Shown: positions 25,101 through 34,001, counted from the first letter of the stretch. The stretch is DNA of 51,575 bases from Shewanella salipaludis (GCF_012911865.1 NZ_JAAXYH010000021.1:1-51575), one strand, 5' to 3'. The notes: generated by a model not told the origin, from the sequence alone. Translations and numbers: made by a program.

Positions 25101-25194
25101 GCTTATCGAAGGCCACCAAACCGAAGGCGATCAGCAAGAGGCTGATAACCGAGGCGAATACCGGCCGTTTGACCGAGAGATCTGTCAGTATCAT
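22102..25194 (-). CDS. RND efflux pump inner-membrane subunit (HAE1 type)
   Basis: 1030 residues, full AcrB-type length with twelve transmembrane segments expected. MILTDLSVKRPVFASVISLLL is the first, and the transmembrane-4 proton relay GMVVDDAIVMLENI carries the paired Asp. FLEGDLGKLFKEF and the late TM segments LVGLAAKNGILIVEFANQ are standard. It drives proton-coupled export of hydrophobic or amphiphilic compounds with a periplasmic adaptor and a TolC-type outer-membrane channel; no channel gene is adjacent. Its start overlaps the adaptor stop by ATGA (25191-25194), so they form a two-gene operon. Confidence 0.96.
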   Translation of the reverse strand: MILTDLSVKRPVFASVISLLLIAFGLVAFDKLPLREYPNIDPPIVSIETSYRGAGAAVVESRITQLIEDRISGVEGIRHVSSSSRDGRSSVTLEFDIGRDIEAAANDVRDRISGLLNNLPEEADPPEVQKASGGDEVIMWLNLVSDQMTTLQLTDYARRYLVDRFSVVDGVANIRIGGGKVYAMRVWIDRQALAARNLTVADIESALRSENVELPAGSIESKERHFTVRLERGFRTAEDFANLVITQGEDGYLVKLGDVAKVEIGSEEERIMFRGNKEAMIGLGVSKQSTANTLEVARAANALVDKINPTLPAGMSIKRSYDSSVFIEASIKEVYQTLFIALSLVIVVIYLFLGSVRAMLIPALTVPVSLLGTFIVLYVMGYTINLLTLLAMILAIGMVVDDAIVMLENIHRRVEEGDSPLKAAFLGAREVAFAVVATTLVLVAVFMPITFLEGDLGKLFKEFAVTMSAAVIFSSLVALTLSPMMCSKLLKPAVEDAWLVRKVDGIMAALQASYRKGLQQAMHRPLLIGAIVLAALASSAYLVQKVPQEFAPQEDRGSLFLMVNGPQGASYEYIESYMNEIENRLMPLVDSGDIMRLLIRAPRGFGQAADFSNGMAIIVLEDWGKRRPVKEIIADIRSRLADLAGVRAFPIMRQAFGRGVGKPVQFVLGGPSYEDLANWRDIILEQAAKNPKLIGLDHDYQETKPQLRVVIDKDRAADLGVSISHIGRTLESMLGSRLVTSFMRDGEEYDVIIEGNRESQNTASDLQNIYVRSERSKELIPLSNLVSVEEFADASSLNRYNRMRAITIEASLADGYSLGEALTYLNGLASTYLPAEAVISYKGQSLDYDESGASIYFVFVLALGVVFLVLAAQFESYVHPVVIMLTVPLATLGALIGLWLTGQSLNIYSQIGIIMLVGLAAKNGILIVEFANQLRDRGIDFDSAIIQASSQRLRPILMTGITTAAGSVPLVLAVGAGAETRFVIGVVVLSGILLATLFTLVVIPVAYGVFARGSGSPEAIARQLEQELAD

Positions 25195-26273
25195 ACTCGC
25201 GACTCCGTATCGGCATCGTCTTTGAAGCTGAACTGCTCGGCAAATTCCACTTTCACCTCATCGCCCGGGCGCACCTTGAGCAGGCCGCGGATGATGATCT
25301 GTTCCCCCAGCGCGACGCCGTCGGTGATTTCGACCCAACCCCGGGTCCGCAAGCCTATGCTCACCCGGCGGCGCTCCACCTTATTCTCCGCGTTGACGAA
25401 ATACACGAAGTGTTGTTTCTGAATGGGGATGATCGCCGACTCGGGCAAGAGCACAGCGTCGCGGCTCTGCTTGATCAACTTGACCTTCATCAGCATCCCC
25501 GGCAGCAGCTGCAGCTTGGGGTTGGCAACTTCGGCCCTGACGATAACGGCGCGGGTGGTGGGATTGACCCGGCTGTCGATGGAGGTCACCAGTCCCTTGA
25601 ACACCTGCTCAGGAAAGGCCACCGCCCTGGCCTCGACAACCTTGCCCGGCTGCAGATCCTGAATGAAGCGCTCGGGCACGGAAAAATCCAATTTGATGCG
25701 GGAGATGTCGTCCAGGGTGGTGATCTCCGTGCCCGGGGTCACCAGGCTGCCGACGCTGACCTGGCGCAGGCCGAGACGACCGGCGAAGGGCGCCGTGATA
25801 TGCCTGTCTCGCAGCGCCGCTTCCGCCTGTTCCTGCTCTGCCCTGGTGGTATCTATCAGGGTCTGCAAGCGATCGCGTTCCAGCTCGGCCACCGTTTGAC
25901 TGGTCACCAGGGTGCGGATCCGGTTCAGTTCGCGTATATGATCTTGCACCTTCACCTTGGTGACTTTCACCTTGGCCAACTGCTCGGCATTTTGCAGCTG
26001 CACCAACAGGTCCCCTTTCTTGACCAGGTCACCGTCGTCGAAATTAAGGGCGGTGATCCGATCTGTCACCTTGGGGGTAATGCTCACCGAGTCATAGGCC
26101 CTGTTGGTGCCTATCGCTTCGACCTCATCGCGGATGGCGACCAGCGCCGCCTTGGCCACCACCACCTTAGTGATGGCTTTCACCTTGGCCGGCAAGCTTG
26201 TCTGGGGCTGGAACTGCCGATAGCCGAGCCAGGCAAGGGCCAATACGGCGAGTATGAGTATTATTTTTTTCAT
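25191..26273 (-). CDS. RND efflux periplasmic adaptor (MFP)
   Basis: 360 residues. An N-terminal membrane anchor (IILILAVLALAWLGY) precedes a lipoyl domain split by a hairpin: SITPKVTDRITALNFDDGDLVKKGDLLVQL and HITAPFAGRLGLRQVSVGSLVTPG, with coiled-coil between. The barrel and membrane-proximal domains follow. I use the ATG at 26273; the TTG six codons earlier lacks support. It is first in the operon and links the RND pump to an outer-membrane channel encoded elsewhere. No adjacent regulator gene. Confidence 0.94.
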   Translation of the reverse strand: MKKIILILAVLALAWLGYRQFQPQTSLPAKVKAITKVVVAKAALVAIRDEVEAIGTNRAYDSVSITPKVTDRITALNFDDGDLVKKGDLLVQLQNAEQLAKVKVTKVKVQDHIRELNRIRTLVTSQTVAELERDRLQTLIDTTRAEQEQAEAALRDRHITAPFAGRLGLRQVSVGSLVTPGTEITTLDDISRIKLDFSVPERFIQDLQPGKVVEARAVAFPEQVFKGLVTSIDSRVNPTTRAVIVRAEVANPKLQLLPGMLMKVKLIKQSRDAVLLPESAIIPIQKQHFVYFVNAENKVERRRVSIGLRTRGWVEITDGVALGEQIIIRGLLKVRPGDEVKVEFAEQFSFKDDADTESRV

Positions 26274-26423
26274 CGAGGGTCCATGAGACAACAGGCTAGA
26301 ATGCGGCTAGTTTACCGGCTCATGTTCGCGTATCAACCCGTTTTACTTTTACTTACAAATTACGCACATAGCTTAAGCGCTTCGCTTGGGTCCGCGTCGG
26401 TTCAATCTCCTCTGTGAGGGCGC

Positions 26424-26456
26424 AAAAAAAAATCCCCCGCAATGAGCGGGGGATTT
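26424..26456 (-). terminator. Terminator of the ast operon
   Basis: AAATCCCCCGC pairs with GCGGGGGATTT around AATGA, followed on the minus strand by a run of eight T. It ends transcription of the argD-astA-astD-DUF1338 genes. Confidence 0.9.
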
Positions 26457-26481
26457 GGCCGGCATGCAGAGCGCATCCGGT

Positions 26482-27285
26482 TTAGCGGGCGTTGGTGCTC
26501 TCGAAGATCTTGTCGGCCGAGGCGGCAACGAAACCAGAGTACAAGTTGCCGTCGGCCCCGGGGAAGCGACGGGCAAACTCGTAGAAACAGCTGGGGATCA
26601 TGGCGCTGCCATCGCTGAACTCCACCATGACCTCGTCGGCCAGGGTCGAAGATTGCTTGAGCATCTGCTCTGGGCTGCCCTTGATCTCACCACCTGAGGT
26701 GTTGAGCGCAAAACCTGCCTGTTTCAGGGCCTGGTTGACCGAGTCCAGGGTCTCGAAGTTTTGCAGTGCATTGACAGACACAGTGAAGTGGTTGGCTCTG
26801 AAGCCCCATACCGCCAGCCAGGCAGCATATTCACTCTCGGCCAACAGGGTACGGTAGGCCGCCTGATCCAACTGCCAATGACGGCCGGAATAGAGGAAGT
26901 TATCCGCGGTCACTGCCTCAGGATCCATTTGCTCAACCAATTGGCTCACTATCGCCTGCAGCTCGGGAGAGCATTTCTCCAGCAACAACTCGGAGATAAA
27001 CACCTTGGGCTGGTTGGCATCCGGATGCTCGAAATGCTTGGCATAGAGCTTCTTCGCCTCGAAATGGTATTCGCCGCACTCGACATAGCCGAGGGCCAGG
27101 AAATGCGCCGCCAGCTTGTCCAGGTTGACCTTCTCCAGATTGAAGGTACGCAGTGCGATATGGTCGTTCAGCACATCATTTTGCTGGGAAGATCCCAATA
27201 AGGCATGGATCTTGTCTGCCGACGGCGTGACCGTCAGGTAGTTTTGCCATAAGTGTGCGAAAAGCTCGTTGACCTGAGTATGCAT
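26482..27285 (-). CDS. DUF1338 (2-oxoadipate dioxygenase-like) protein
   Basis: 267 residues, about half the length of the HglS/YdcJ enzymes that decarboxylate and hydroxylate 2-oxoadipate. The conserved metal positions seem present: H42 in NDHIALRTF, H166 in FRANHFTVSV and E236 in CFYEFARRF. Being the last gene of the arginine succinyltransferase operon, behind astD, suggests a non-haem iron dioxygenase acting on an arginine-derived or related oxo-acid, but the substrate is unknown. It starts 92 bases after astD. The gene order is typical of Shewanella. Confidence 0.82.
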   Translation of the reverse strand: MHTQVNELFAHLWQNYLTVTPSADKIHALLGSSQQNDVLNDHIALRTFNLEKVNLDKLAAHFLALGYVECGEYHFEAKKLYAKHFEHPDANQPKVFISELLLEKCSPELQAIVSQLVEQMDPEAVTADNFLYSGRHWQLDQAAYRTLLAESEYAAWLAVWGFRANHFTVSVNALQNFETLDSVNQALKQAGFALNTSGGEIKGSPEQMLKQSSTLADEVMVEFSDGSAMIPSCFYEFARRFPGADGNLYSGFVAASADKIFESTNAR

Positions 27286-27377
27286 ATAAATCCTATCTTT
27301 AACTGTTGATACTAATGGTTTTATTTATCTTGCGGCGGAAACGTCGACGCTTGTCGCCGTATCGCCTATGCCCGAGC

Positions 27378-28862
27378 CTAAATGCTCAGACCCGGGCTCA
27401 AACTGGCCGGCAGGCTGACACTGTCGGCTTCTACCGATGACACGGGATAGGCGCAGTAGTCCGCCGCATAATAAGCACTCGCCCTGTGGTTGCCACTGGC
27501 ACCTATGCCGCCGAATGGCGCGGCGCTCGACGCTCCCGTGATAGGTTTATTCCAGTTGACTATCCCGGCGCGGATGCGGCCGAAGAAGTGCCGATAATCG
27601 GCTTCATCATCTGCCAGCAGGCCCGCCGACAGGCCGAAGGCCGTGTTATTGGCCTCTTCGATGGCGGCATCGAAGTCATCGAAACGATAGACTTTCAGCA
27701 GCGGGCCGAAATGTTCTTCGTCCGGCAAGGGTGCGGCCCGGGTCACATCTATGATCCCCGGGGTGACGAAACCCAGCGCCGGATCTATTTGCCTCAGTTC
27801 CAGCAACGACACCCCGCCAGCTGCCTGGATCTCGGCCTGGGCCTTGACCATGCCGGCGGCGGCCTTGGCGCTTATCATGGCACCATAGAAAGGCTGTTCC
27901 TCGGCGAACGGCTGCCCCACCTTGATCTTTTGGCTGGCCTCGACCAGCTTGGCCAGGATGGCATCGCCATTGGCACTGTTTTGGATAAACAGGCGCCGGG
28001 CACAGGTGCAACGCTGGCCGCTGCTGATGAAGGCAGATTGTATTATATCGTGCACCGCGGCGTCGATATCGGCCACATCCTTGAGCACCAGAGGGTTGTT
28101 ACCGCCCATCTCCAGCGCCAATATCTTGCCCGGCTGACCGGCATACTGCTGGTGCAGCAGGTGGCCCGTGTTGGAGCTGCCGGTGAAGAACAGACCGTCG
28201 ATGCCGGGATGACAGGCCAACGCCTTGCCGGTGGCGACTTCGCCCTGTAACAGGCTGATGACGCCGGCCGGCAGTCCCGCCTCTTGCCACAGCTGCACAG
28301 TGTATTCGGCAACTTTTGGGGTCAGCTCAGATGGCTTGAACAACACGCTATTGCCGGCGATCAATGCCGGCACTATGTGGCCGTTGGGCAGATGACCCGG
28401 GAAGTTGTAGGGGCCGAATACCGCCACTACCCCATGGGGCTTATGCCGTATGAAGGCCCGCGCGCCCGCCATGGGATTTTCCACTGTGCCTGTGCGTTCC
28501 TTGTGAGCCTTGATGGAAATGGCTATCTTGCCCGTCATGGCCGCCACTTCGGTGCGGCTCTCCCATAACGCCTTGCCGGTTTCTTCGGCGATCAGCCGTG
28601 CCATGGTGTCGCTGTTGGCGGTCAGCTGTGCGGCGAAGGCTTCGACGACCTCGAGGCGCTCGGCCAGAGACAGGGCCGACCAGTGATAGAAGGCGACTCG
28701 GGCGGCCTTGACCGCGGCGTCCACCTGGGCGGCATCGGCGCCATGGCCCTGCCAGACGAGTTCGCCGTTGGCCGGGTTGATTGAGGCGAACAGGCCACCA
28801 TGGCCCTGTTGCCACTCGCCGTTGATCAATTGCGCTTTATTCGTTTGTGTGGCTGAGCTCAT
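27378..28862 (-). CDS. astD: Succinylglutamate-semialdehyde dehydrogenase
   Basis: 494 residues of the aldehyde dehydrogenase superfamily. FGPYNFPGHLPNGHIVPALIAGNSVLFKPSE binds NAD, LALEMGGNNP carries the general-base Glu, and SSGQRCTCARRLF contains the catalytic Cys. It oxidises N-succinylglutamate semialdehyde in the AST pathway of arginine catabolism. I start it at the ATG at 28862, which overlaps the astA stop (ATGA); the longer open frame reads into astA. The Cys-rich active site and family-specific ASAYYAADYCAYPV tail fit AstD rather than other dehydrogenases. Confidence 0.95.
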   Translation of the reverse strand: MSSATQTNKAQLINGEWQQGHGGLFASINPANGELVWQGHGADAAQVDAAVKAARVAFYHWSALSLAERLEVVEAFAAQLTANSDTMARLIAEETGKALWESRTEVAAMTGKIAISIKAHKERTGTVENPMAGARAFIRHKPHGVVAVFGPYNFPGHLPNGHIVPALIAGNSVLFKPSELTPKVAEYTVQLWQEAGLPAGVISLLQGEVATGKALACHPGIDGLFFTGSSNTGHLLHQQYAGQPGKILALEMGGNNPLVLKDVADIDAAVHDIIQSAFISSGQRCTCARRLFIQNSANGDAILAKLVEASQKIKVGQPFAEEQPFYGAMISAKAAAGMVKAQAEIQAAGGVSLLELRQIDPALGFVTPGIIDVTRAAPLPDEEHFGPLLKVYRFDDFDAAIEEANNTAFGLSAGLLADDEADYRHFFGRIRAGIVNWNKPITGASSAAPFGGIGASGNHRASAYYAADYCAYPVSSVEADSVSLPASLSPGLSI

Positions 28863-29905
28863 TTGGCCCCCTTGTCGAGATTTAAATAACGCACGGCGTC
28901 GCCGTCGTTGACATTCAATGCATCCGCCATCGCCGGGCTCATCCACAGGCTATGGGACTCGCTGTCGAACCGGCAATCGTCGCTGACGGTGGCACGAAAT
29001 GCCTGGCTTTCACAGTTGCAGACGGCCAACTGGTTCTGACCCCGGCGCGCGTCGGCGTCGGCGGTGATCACTACCCTGGCTCTATGGCTCTGCCTGACAG
29101 ATTTGATCTGCTTCAACTGGGCTTCGACAGTCGGGCCGGCATCGAATAAGTCGACATAGCCCCTGTGATTGAAGCCTTCATTCTCGAGCAGCTTGAGCGC
29201 AGGCACGGTATTTTCATGCACCTGGCCTATCACCCGCCTGGCGCTTTCGGGCAACAGGTTGACGTAGATGGGATAACGCGGCATGAGATCGGCGATGAAG
29301 CCCTTGTTGCCTACGCCTATCAGGAGATCGGCGGCGCTGAAGTCCATGTTGAAGAAGTTGCTCTGTAACCAATTCCAGAATGGCGGCTGCCCCTGTTCGT
29401 CGGCCGCACCGCGCATCTCGGCGATCACCAGCTTGGCGAAACGCTTGGGCTGCTCGGCCATGAACATGAAGCGCACCTTGGACAGGAAGCGGCCATTGAG
29501 GCCGACCCTGTAGGGTTCACGCAGGAACAGGGTGCAAATTTCCGTCACCCCTGTGTAGTCGTTGCCGACCGTCAACACTTCTACCGGATTGAACACCCCC
29601 AACTCTTTGCACTGATGGACCACAGTGCTCTTGTGGAAATGATACAGGGGGGTGCTCAGGCCTACCGCGGCCTCTATGCCCGTGGTGCCGAGGATCTCGC
29701 CCGTGTCCGTGTCTTCGAGCACAAACAGGTAGCCCTCATCGCCCGGCTGGCTGATGTCGGCGGCGAAGCTATGCTCAGAGTGAGTAATTTTTTGGGTTAA
29801 CTTCTGCTCATCGAGTGGCAAAGAGGTAAAACCTGCCCCCGATTCTCTGGCTATATTCAGCAGCGCAGGATAGTCCGATCCCTGAATTGGGCGGATCAAT
29901 AACAT
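28859..29905 (-). CDS. astA: Arginine N-succinyltransferase
   Basis: 348 residues, the AstA length. It transfers succinyl from succinyl-CoA to arginine, the first step of the ammonia-producing AST pathway. Recognisable segments are MLLIRPIQGSDYPALLNIARESGAGFTSLP, YHFHKSTVVHQCKELGVFN, TEICTLFLREPYRVGLNGRFLSK and RFAKLVIAEMRG. It sits between argD and astD and is translationally coupled to astD. No astB is in the window, so succinylarginine dihydrolase must be encoded elsewhere. Confidence 0.96.
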   Translation of the reverse strand: MLLIRPIQGSDYPALLNIARESGAGFTSLPLDEQKLTQKITHSEHSFAADISQPGDEGYLFVLEDTDTGEILGTTGIEAAVGLSTPLYHFHKSTVVHQCKELGVFNPVEVLTVGNDYTGVTEICTLFLREPYRVGLNGRFLSKVRFMFMAEQPKRFAKLVIAEMRGAADEQGQPPFWNWLQSNFFNMDFSAADLLIGVGNKGFIADLMPRYPIYVNLLPESARRVIGQVHENTVPALKLLENEGFNHRGYVDLFDAGPTVEAQLKQIKSVRQSHRARVVITADADARRGQNQLAVCNCESQAFRATVSDDCRFDSESHSLWMSPAMADALNVNDGDAVRYLNLDKGAK

Positions 29906-29977
29906 ATGTTTTTCCCTAAGGTAAAGATGAGAGGCGTCCAGGGCCGCTGGTGTCGGCGACCCCGGACGCGAGATGCC

Positions 29978-31192
29978 TTAGCCGGCGTTGGCCGCAACCA
30001 ACTTGGCGATGGCGGTCTCGAAACGGGCCAGGCCCTGTTCTATGTCTTGCTCGGGGATCACGAGGGAAGGAGCGAAACGCACTACGTTATAGCCGGCCAT
30101 CAACACCAGCAGGCCTTCTTCAGCGGCCGCCAGCATGAAATCACGGGACTTGCCGGCATAATCTGCATTGAGCGCCGCGCCGAGCAATAAGCCCTTGCCG
30201 CGCACTTCGCTGAACACCTTGTATTTTTCATTGATCGCCATCAGGCCGTCGCGGAACAGCTGTTCCCTCGCCTTGACGCCATTCAGGACTTCGGGCGTGT
30301 TGACCGTGTTGAACGACGCCAGGCCCACGGCGCAGGCCAGTGGGTTGCCGCCATAGGTGCTGCCGTGAGTGCCGACAACCAGATGCTTGGCCAGCTCAGT
30401 GGTGGTCAACATGGCGCCTATGGGGAAGCCGCCGCCCAGGGCCTTGGCCGTGGTCAACACGTCCGGGGTCACACCCAGTCCCATGTAAGCGTAGAGTTCG
30501 CCGGTACGGCCGACACCCGTTTGCACTTCGTCGAAGACCAGCAGGGCATTGTATTGGTTGCAGAGTTCACGCACGCCCTGGATGAATTCCGGGGTCGGAT
30601 TGATGATGCCGCCCTCGCCCTGCAGTGGCTCCAGCACCACGGCACAGGTACGATCCGAGATCAACGCCTTGAGGCTGTCGAGGTTATTGTATTCGGCATG
30701 ATCTATGTCCGCCGGCTTGGGGCCGAAACCATCTGAATAGGCAAGTTGGCCGCCGACGGATACGGTAAACAGAGTACGGCCATGGAAGCCTTGTTTGAAG
30801 GCGATGATCTGGGACTTCTCGGCACCATGGTTATTCAGGGCCACGCGGCGTACCAGCTTGAGGGCCGCCTCGTTGGCTTCGGCGCCCGAGTTGGCGAAAT
30901 ACACTTTCTCGGCGAAGGTGTTATCCACCAGCTGCTTGGCCAGCATCAGCGCAGGCTCGTTGGTCATGGTGTTGGACAGGTGCCATAGCTTGTTGGCTTG
31001 TTCGGTCAGGGCGTTGACCAGCACAGGGTGGCAATGACCCAGGCAGTTGACCGCGATACCGCCGGCAAAATCGATAAACTCGCGTCCCTGTTGATCCCAG
31101 AGTCTGGAGCCTTGGCCTTTGACGGGGATAATGGGAGACGGCGCGTAATTGGGAACCATCACTTCATCGAACATACTTCTGCTTATCTGCAT
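29978..31192 (-). CDS. argD: Acetylornithine / succinylornithine aminotransferase
   Basis: 404 residues of the class III PLP aminotransferases. FANSGAEANEAALKLVRR, HGRTLFTVS, LVFDEVQTGVGRTGELYAY and TTAKALGGGFPIGAM (with the Schiff-base Lys) are intact. It may serve both arginine synthesis (ArgD) and degradation (AstC); its place at the head of the ast genes favours use in both, as in Escherichia coli. I choose the ATG at 31192 (MQISRSMF), with AAGAGG upstream, over the ATG at 31210. It diverges from an Lrp-type regulator. Confidence 0.95.
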   Translation of the reverse strand: MQISRSMFDEVMVPNYAPSPIIPVKGQGSRLWDQQGREFIDFAGGIAVNCLGHCHPVLVNALTEQANKLWHLSNTMTNEPALMLAKQLVDNTFAEKVYFANSGAEANEAALKLVRRVALNNHGAEKSQIIAFKQGFHGRTLFTVSVGGQLAYSDGFGPKPADIDHAEYNNLDSLKALISDRTCAVVLEPLQGEGGIINPTPEFIQGVRELCNQYNALLVFDEVQTGVGRTGELYAYMGLGVTPDVLTTAKALGGGFPIGAMLTTTELAKHLVVGTHGSTYGGNPLACAVGLASFNTVNTPEVLNGVKAREQLFRDGLMAINEKYKVFSEVRGKGLLLGAALNADYAGKSRDFMLAAAEEGLLVLMAGYNVVRFAPSLVIPEQDIEQGLARFETAIAKLVAANAG

Positions 31193-31338
31193 ACAAACCT
31201 CTTGACTCATTCATAAGGGACCGGTTGACCGGATATCTCGTTATTCCTTTATTATATTGAGCAGATATAGCAAAATGCAGCAGCAATAGGAACTAATTTC
31301 ACAGTAAATTCGATAATTTGACGGAAATATTTAGCAAT
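31193..31338. promoter_or_regulatory. Divergent promoter region of argD and the Lrp-type gene
   Basis: 146 AT-rich bases between the two starts. I looked for an ArgR box and found no clear match. The neighbouring Lrp-type regulator probably acts here, but no operator repeats could be assigned by eye. Confidence 0.4.
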
Positions 31339-31767
31339 ATGATAAGCAAAGAAGACGAACGCCTGCTGGCACTGCTCAAAAACAATGCCCGCATCAGCGT
31401 GTCGGATCTGGCCAGGGAGCTCAATCTGTCACGCTCGACGGTACAAACCCGCATCGCCCGCCTGGAGCAGACAGGCGTCATCAAGGGCTATGGGGTCGAA
31501 TACGGCGAGGCCTATATCAGCAACCTGGTGTCGGCCCATGTGTCCATCAAGGTGCGACAAAAGTTCACCACCAAGACCAATGTCGAGCTGAAGAAGATGC
31601 ATAGGATCTCCGAGCTATACGCCATCAGCGGCGAATACGATCTCATCGCCGTGGTACAGGCCCAAACCACAGAGCAGCTCAGTCACCTGCTGGATGACAT
31701 AGGCAATCTGGATGGCGTGGAACGCACGACCTCGGCGGTGATCCTGGAAACCAAGTTCAAACGCTAG
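31339..31767 (+). CDS. Lrp/AsnC family transcriptional regulator
   Basis: 142 residues. An N-terminal winged helix-turn-helix (ISKEDERLLALLKNNARISVSDLARELNLSRSTVQTRI) is followed by the RAM/ligand-binding domain with YAISGEYDLIAVVQ, where the family pattern is SGxxDxxx. The ATG at 31339 is preferred to the in-frame TTG seven codons upstream. Divergence from the argD-astA-astD operon makes it the likely local regulator of arginine catabolism. After the stop the sequence is a CAAGAGC-type low-complexity stretch. Confidence 0.93.
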   Translation: MISKEDERLLALLKNNARISVSDLARELNLSRSTVQTRIARLEQTGVIKGYGVEYGEAYISNLVSAHVSIKVRQKFTTKTNVELKKMHRISELYAISGEYDLIAVVQAQTTEQLSHLLDDIGNLDGVERTTSAVILETKFKR

Positions 31768-31950
31768 AGCAAGAGCAAGAGCCAGAGCCAGCGCCAGCAC
31801 ACAGTATTCTCGCATAAAATTGTCGCATCTGATTGTTGCATGAAGATTACCGCATAGCATTGTTTCCCAAAGATGACCTCATCCGGCTGTGACTCTGGAG
31901 CGTCAATGCCGGCGGCCCACACAGGCTTGCCTTGCCCGCACGCCATAAAA

Positions 31951-31976
31951 AAATCCCCCGCCTGGGCGAGGGATTT
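31951..31976 (-). terminator. Terminator of the dapA-bamC operon
   Basis: AAATCCCCCGCC faces GGCGAGGGATTT (one mismatch), followed on the minus strand by a seven-T run. It lies 20 bases after the bamC stop. Confidence 0.85.
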
Positions 31977-31997
31977 CTCAGACTAACAGCGCCAGTG

Positions 31998-33113
31998 TTA
32001 ACGCTGGTTACGATCTTCTTTCATCAGGTTAGCCAACGCCTGGTAGACACCTGCCACCACTTCATTGCTCAGCGGCTCATCTTGGGCATCACGCAGCACT
32101 ATCTTGGTCTGCTCAGATGCGTCGCCATCTTCGAGCAAGATGCGGTAATTGCCTTCCTTGAGCGGTAACTTGTCATCGCCCCACAGCGAGCTCCAGAAGC
32201 CGGAGTTATCGTTGAAGCTCAGGAAATACAGCCCCTTGTTGCTGTCCATGTCGGCAATCTCGAAGCCCATTTCCGGCAGGACGATACGCAGCCGGTCCCA
32301 CACTTGCTTGTAAGGCGCGGCGGCTAACCAATAGGCCTGACCCGCTTGCTCACCTTCGCCGGCTTGGGGCTCGACCAGAGAGACCTCTATCCCCAGACTC
32401 TGCTGCAGACGGGCGGCCTTGATGGCTTTCTCGCGCTTGATGCTCATGTAAGACACGGCGCTGTTGAGCATATCCACGGTATAACGGCGCTTATCTTCGC
32501 CACTGAGCAGTATGTCCTGCTCGACACCGTTGTAATGTTCTTCATGCTCTACCAGGTCGATGGTCACATTACCGGTACGGCCATGGGGGCGGACTTCGAC
32601 ATTGAACCGGTAGCGCTGACGCAGCAGGTAGACCTTGTCGGCACTCCACATGTTGGACTCTATGACTTCCTGGCTCTCTATCCAGTCAGTTTCTATGCTG
32701 CCTTGCTCATAGTTTTCGCTTCGGCTGCCTATGCCCTGCTTGGCCATGAAGCCCTTGAGCGTAGAGAAGATTTCCTGCTTCAAATCCACCTTATTGTCTA
32801 TGGACTCGACCACTATCTTGATGTTGTCGCTGCCCTCTTCCACATGGGTGCCTTCGGCCATGGGCAATACCTGCAGTGGCGGGCGTACGTCCAGACGTTT
32901 GCCGACCAACAGGGGATCGGCCTTGGGACCGATCGCCGGGATATTGTATTCCTGGTTGTAGCTGGGCTTATGCAAACCGGCCGGGATCACCAACTCGGGG
33001 GACGTGGCCGTGTTGACATAGGCGTCGTTGTCGTTGACCTGCCTTCTGTCCAGTGGCGAGCTACAGGCGGCAACGGCGGCGATCAACATGAGTGGAGTGA
33101 CTTGCTTTAACAT
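31998..33113 (-). CDS. bamC: BAM complex lipoprotein BamC (NlpB)
   Basis: 371 residues. A short signal peptide ends in the lipobox AVAAC (Cys 17), so it is an outer-membrane lipoprotein. After a disordered tether (KPSYNQEYNIPAIGPKADPLLVGKRLDVRPP, the segment that binds BamD) come two helix-grip domains, at about 95-210 and 250-365. It is an accessory of the beta-barrel assembly machine. It follows dapA by 3 bases on the same strand, the same pairing as in Escherichia coli. Confidence 0.93.
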   Translation of the reverse strand: MLKQVTPLMLIAAVAACSSPLDRRQVNDNDAYVNTATSPELVIPAGLHKPSYNQEYNIPAIGPKADPLLVGKRLDVRPPLQVLPMAEGTHVEEGSDNIKIVVESIDNKVDLKQEIFSTLKGFMAKQGIGSRSENYEQGSIETDWIESQEVIESNMWSADKVYLLRQRYRFNVEVRPHGRTGNVTIDLVEHEEHYNGVEQDILLSGEDKRRYTVDMLNSAVSYMSIKREKAIKAARLQQSLGIEVSLVEPQAGEGEQAGQAYWLAAAPYKQVWDRLRIVLPEMGFEIADMDSNKGLYFLSFNDNSGFWSSLWGDDKLPLKEGNYRILLEDGDASEQTKIVLRDAQDEPLSNEVVAGVYQALANLMKEDRNQR

Positions 33114-33116
33114 TAA

Positions 33117-34001
33117 TTATTTAACCTCTATCCGGGCGGTTGTCATTGCATCTAACAGAAGACCATGACATTGCTCAGAAAGTTCAGTCAAAGGTAAACG
33201 AATATGTCCATGGCTGATGAGACCCATGCGGTGGGCGGCCCATTTCACCGGGATCGGATTGGCTTCACAGAAGAGCGCACTGTACAGGCCCCTGAGCGGG
33301 GTATCCAGCGTCAGCGCCAGCTCGGCATCGCCGGCCAGGGCGGCGTCACACATGGCTTTGAAGGCCTTGGGGACCAGGTTGTTGGCGACCGAGATCACCC
33401 CGTCACCACCGAGCAACAGGAACTCCCTGGCGCTGGCATCATCGCCGCTGTAGAGCTTGAAATCGGCACCGCACAGTTCGCGCAGCCGTGCCACCCGGCT
33501 CAAGTCGCCTGTGGCTTCCTTGATGCCTATGATGTTGTCGACACTCGCCAGTTCGGCCACGGTTTCGGGCAACATATCCACTGCGGTACGGCCAGGCACA
33601 TTGTAAAGAATTTGCGGAATATCTGTGCTGGCGGCGACCGCTTTATAATGGGCAATCAATCCCTTGGGCGACGGCTTATTATAGTAAGGCGTGACCCCAA
33701 GCATGGCGTCTACGCCTATCTTGGTCAGGCCCTTGGTCAATTCTATGGCTTCGGCGGTGGCATTGCCGCCATTGCCGCCAATCACAGGGATGCGGCCGGC
33801 AACGAATTTGAGTATCTGGGCGACCACCTCGAGATGCTCGGACATAGGCAGGGTCGCCGACTCCCCTGTGGTACCCACGGCCACTATGGCATCAGTGCCC
33901 TGGTCTATATGGAATTCGACTAATCTTTCAAGACTTGCAAAATCTACTGCGCCATCACGCAACATTGGCGTGATAAGGGCTACGATGCTTCCGTTTATCA
34001 T
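33117..34001 (-). CDS. dapA: 4-hydroxy-tetrahydrodipicolinate synthase
   Basis: 294 residues, a class I aldolase-fold enzyme that condenses pyruvate with aspartate semialdehyde, the first step specific to lysine and diaminopimelate. GTTGESATL (Thr 44/45), YYNKPSPKGLIAHY, YNVPGRTAVD (catalytic Tyr) and IIGIKEATGD (Schiff-base Lys) are all present. It heads an operon with bamC and diverges from gcvR. Confidence 0.97.
   Translation of the reverse strand: MINGSIVALITPMLRDGAVDFASLERLVEFHIDQGTDAIVAVGTTGESATLPMSEHLEVVAQILKFVAGRIPVIGGNGGNATAEAIELTKGLTKIGVDAMLGVTPYYNKPSPKGLIAHYKAVAASTDIPQILYNVPGRTAVDMLPETVAELASVDNIIGIKEATGDLSRVARLRELCGADFKLYSGDDASAREFLLLGGDGVISVANNLVPKAFKAMCDAALAGDAELALTLDTPLRGLYSALFCEANPIPVKWAAHRMGLISHGHIRLPLTELSEQCHGLLLDAMTTARIEVK

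Noticed and set aside
31193..31338. ArgR boxes upstream of argD
   Set aside because: AT-rich sequence is present but no convincing paired ARG box could be read.
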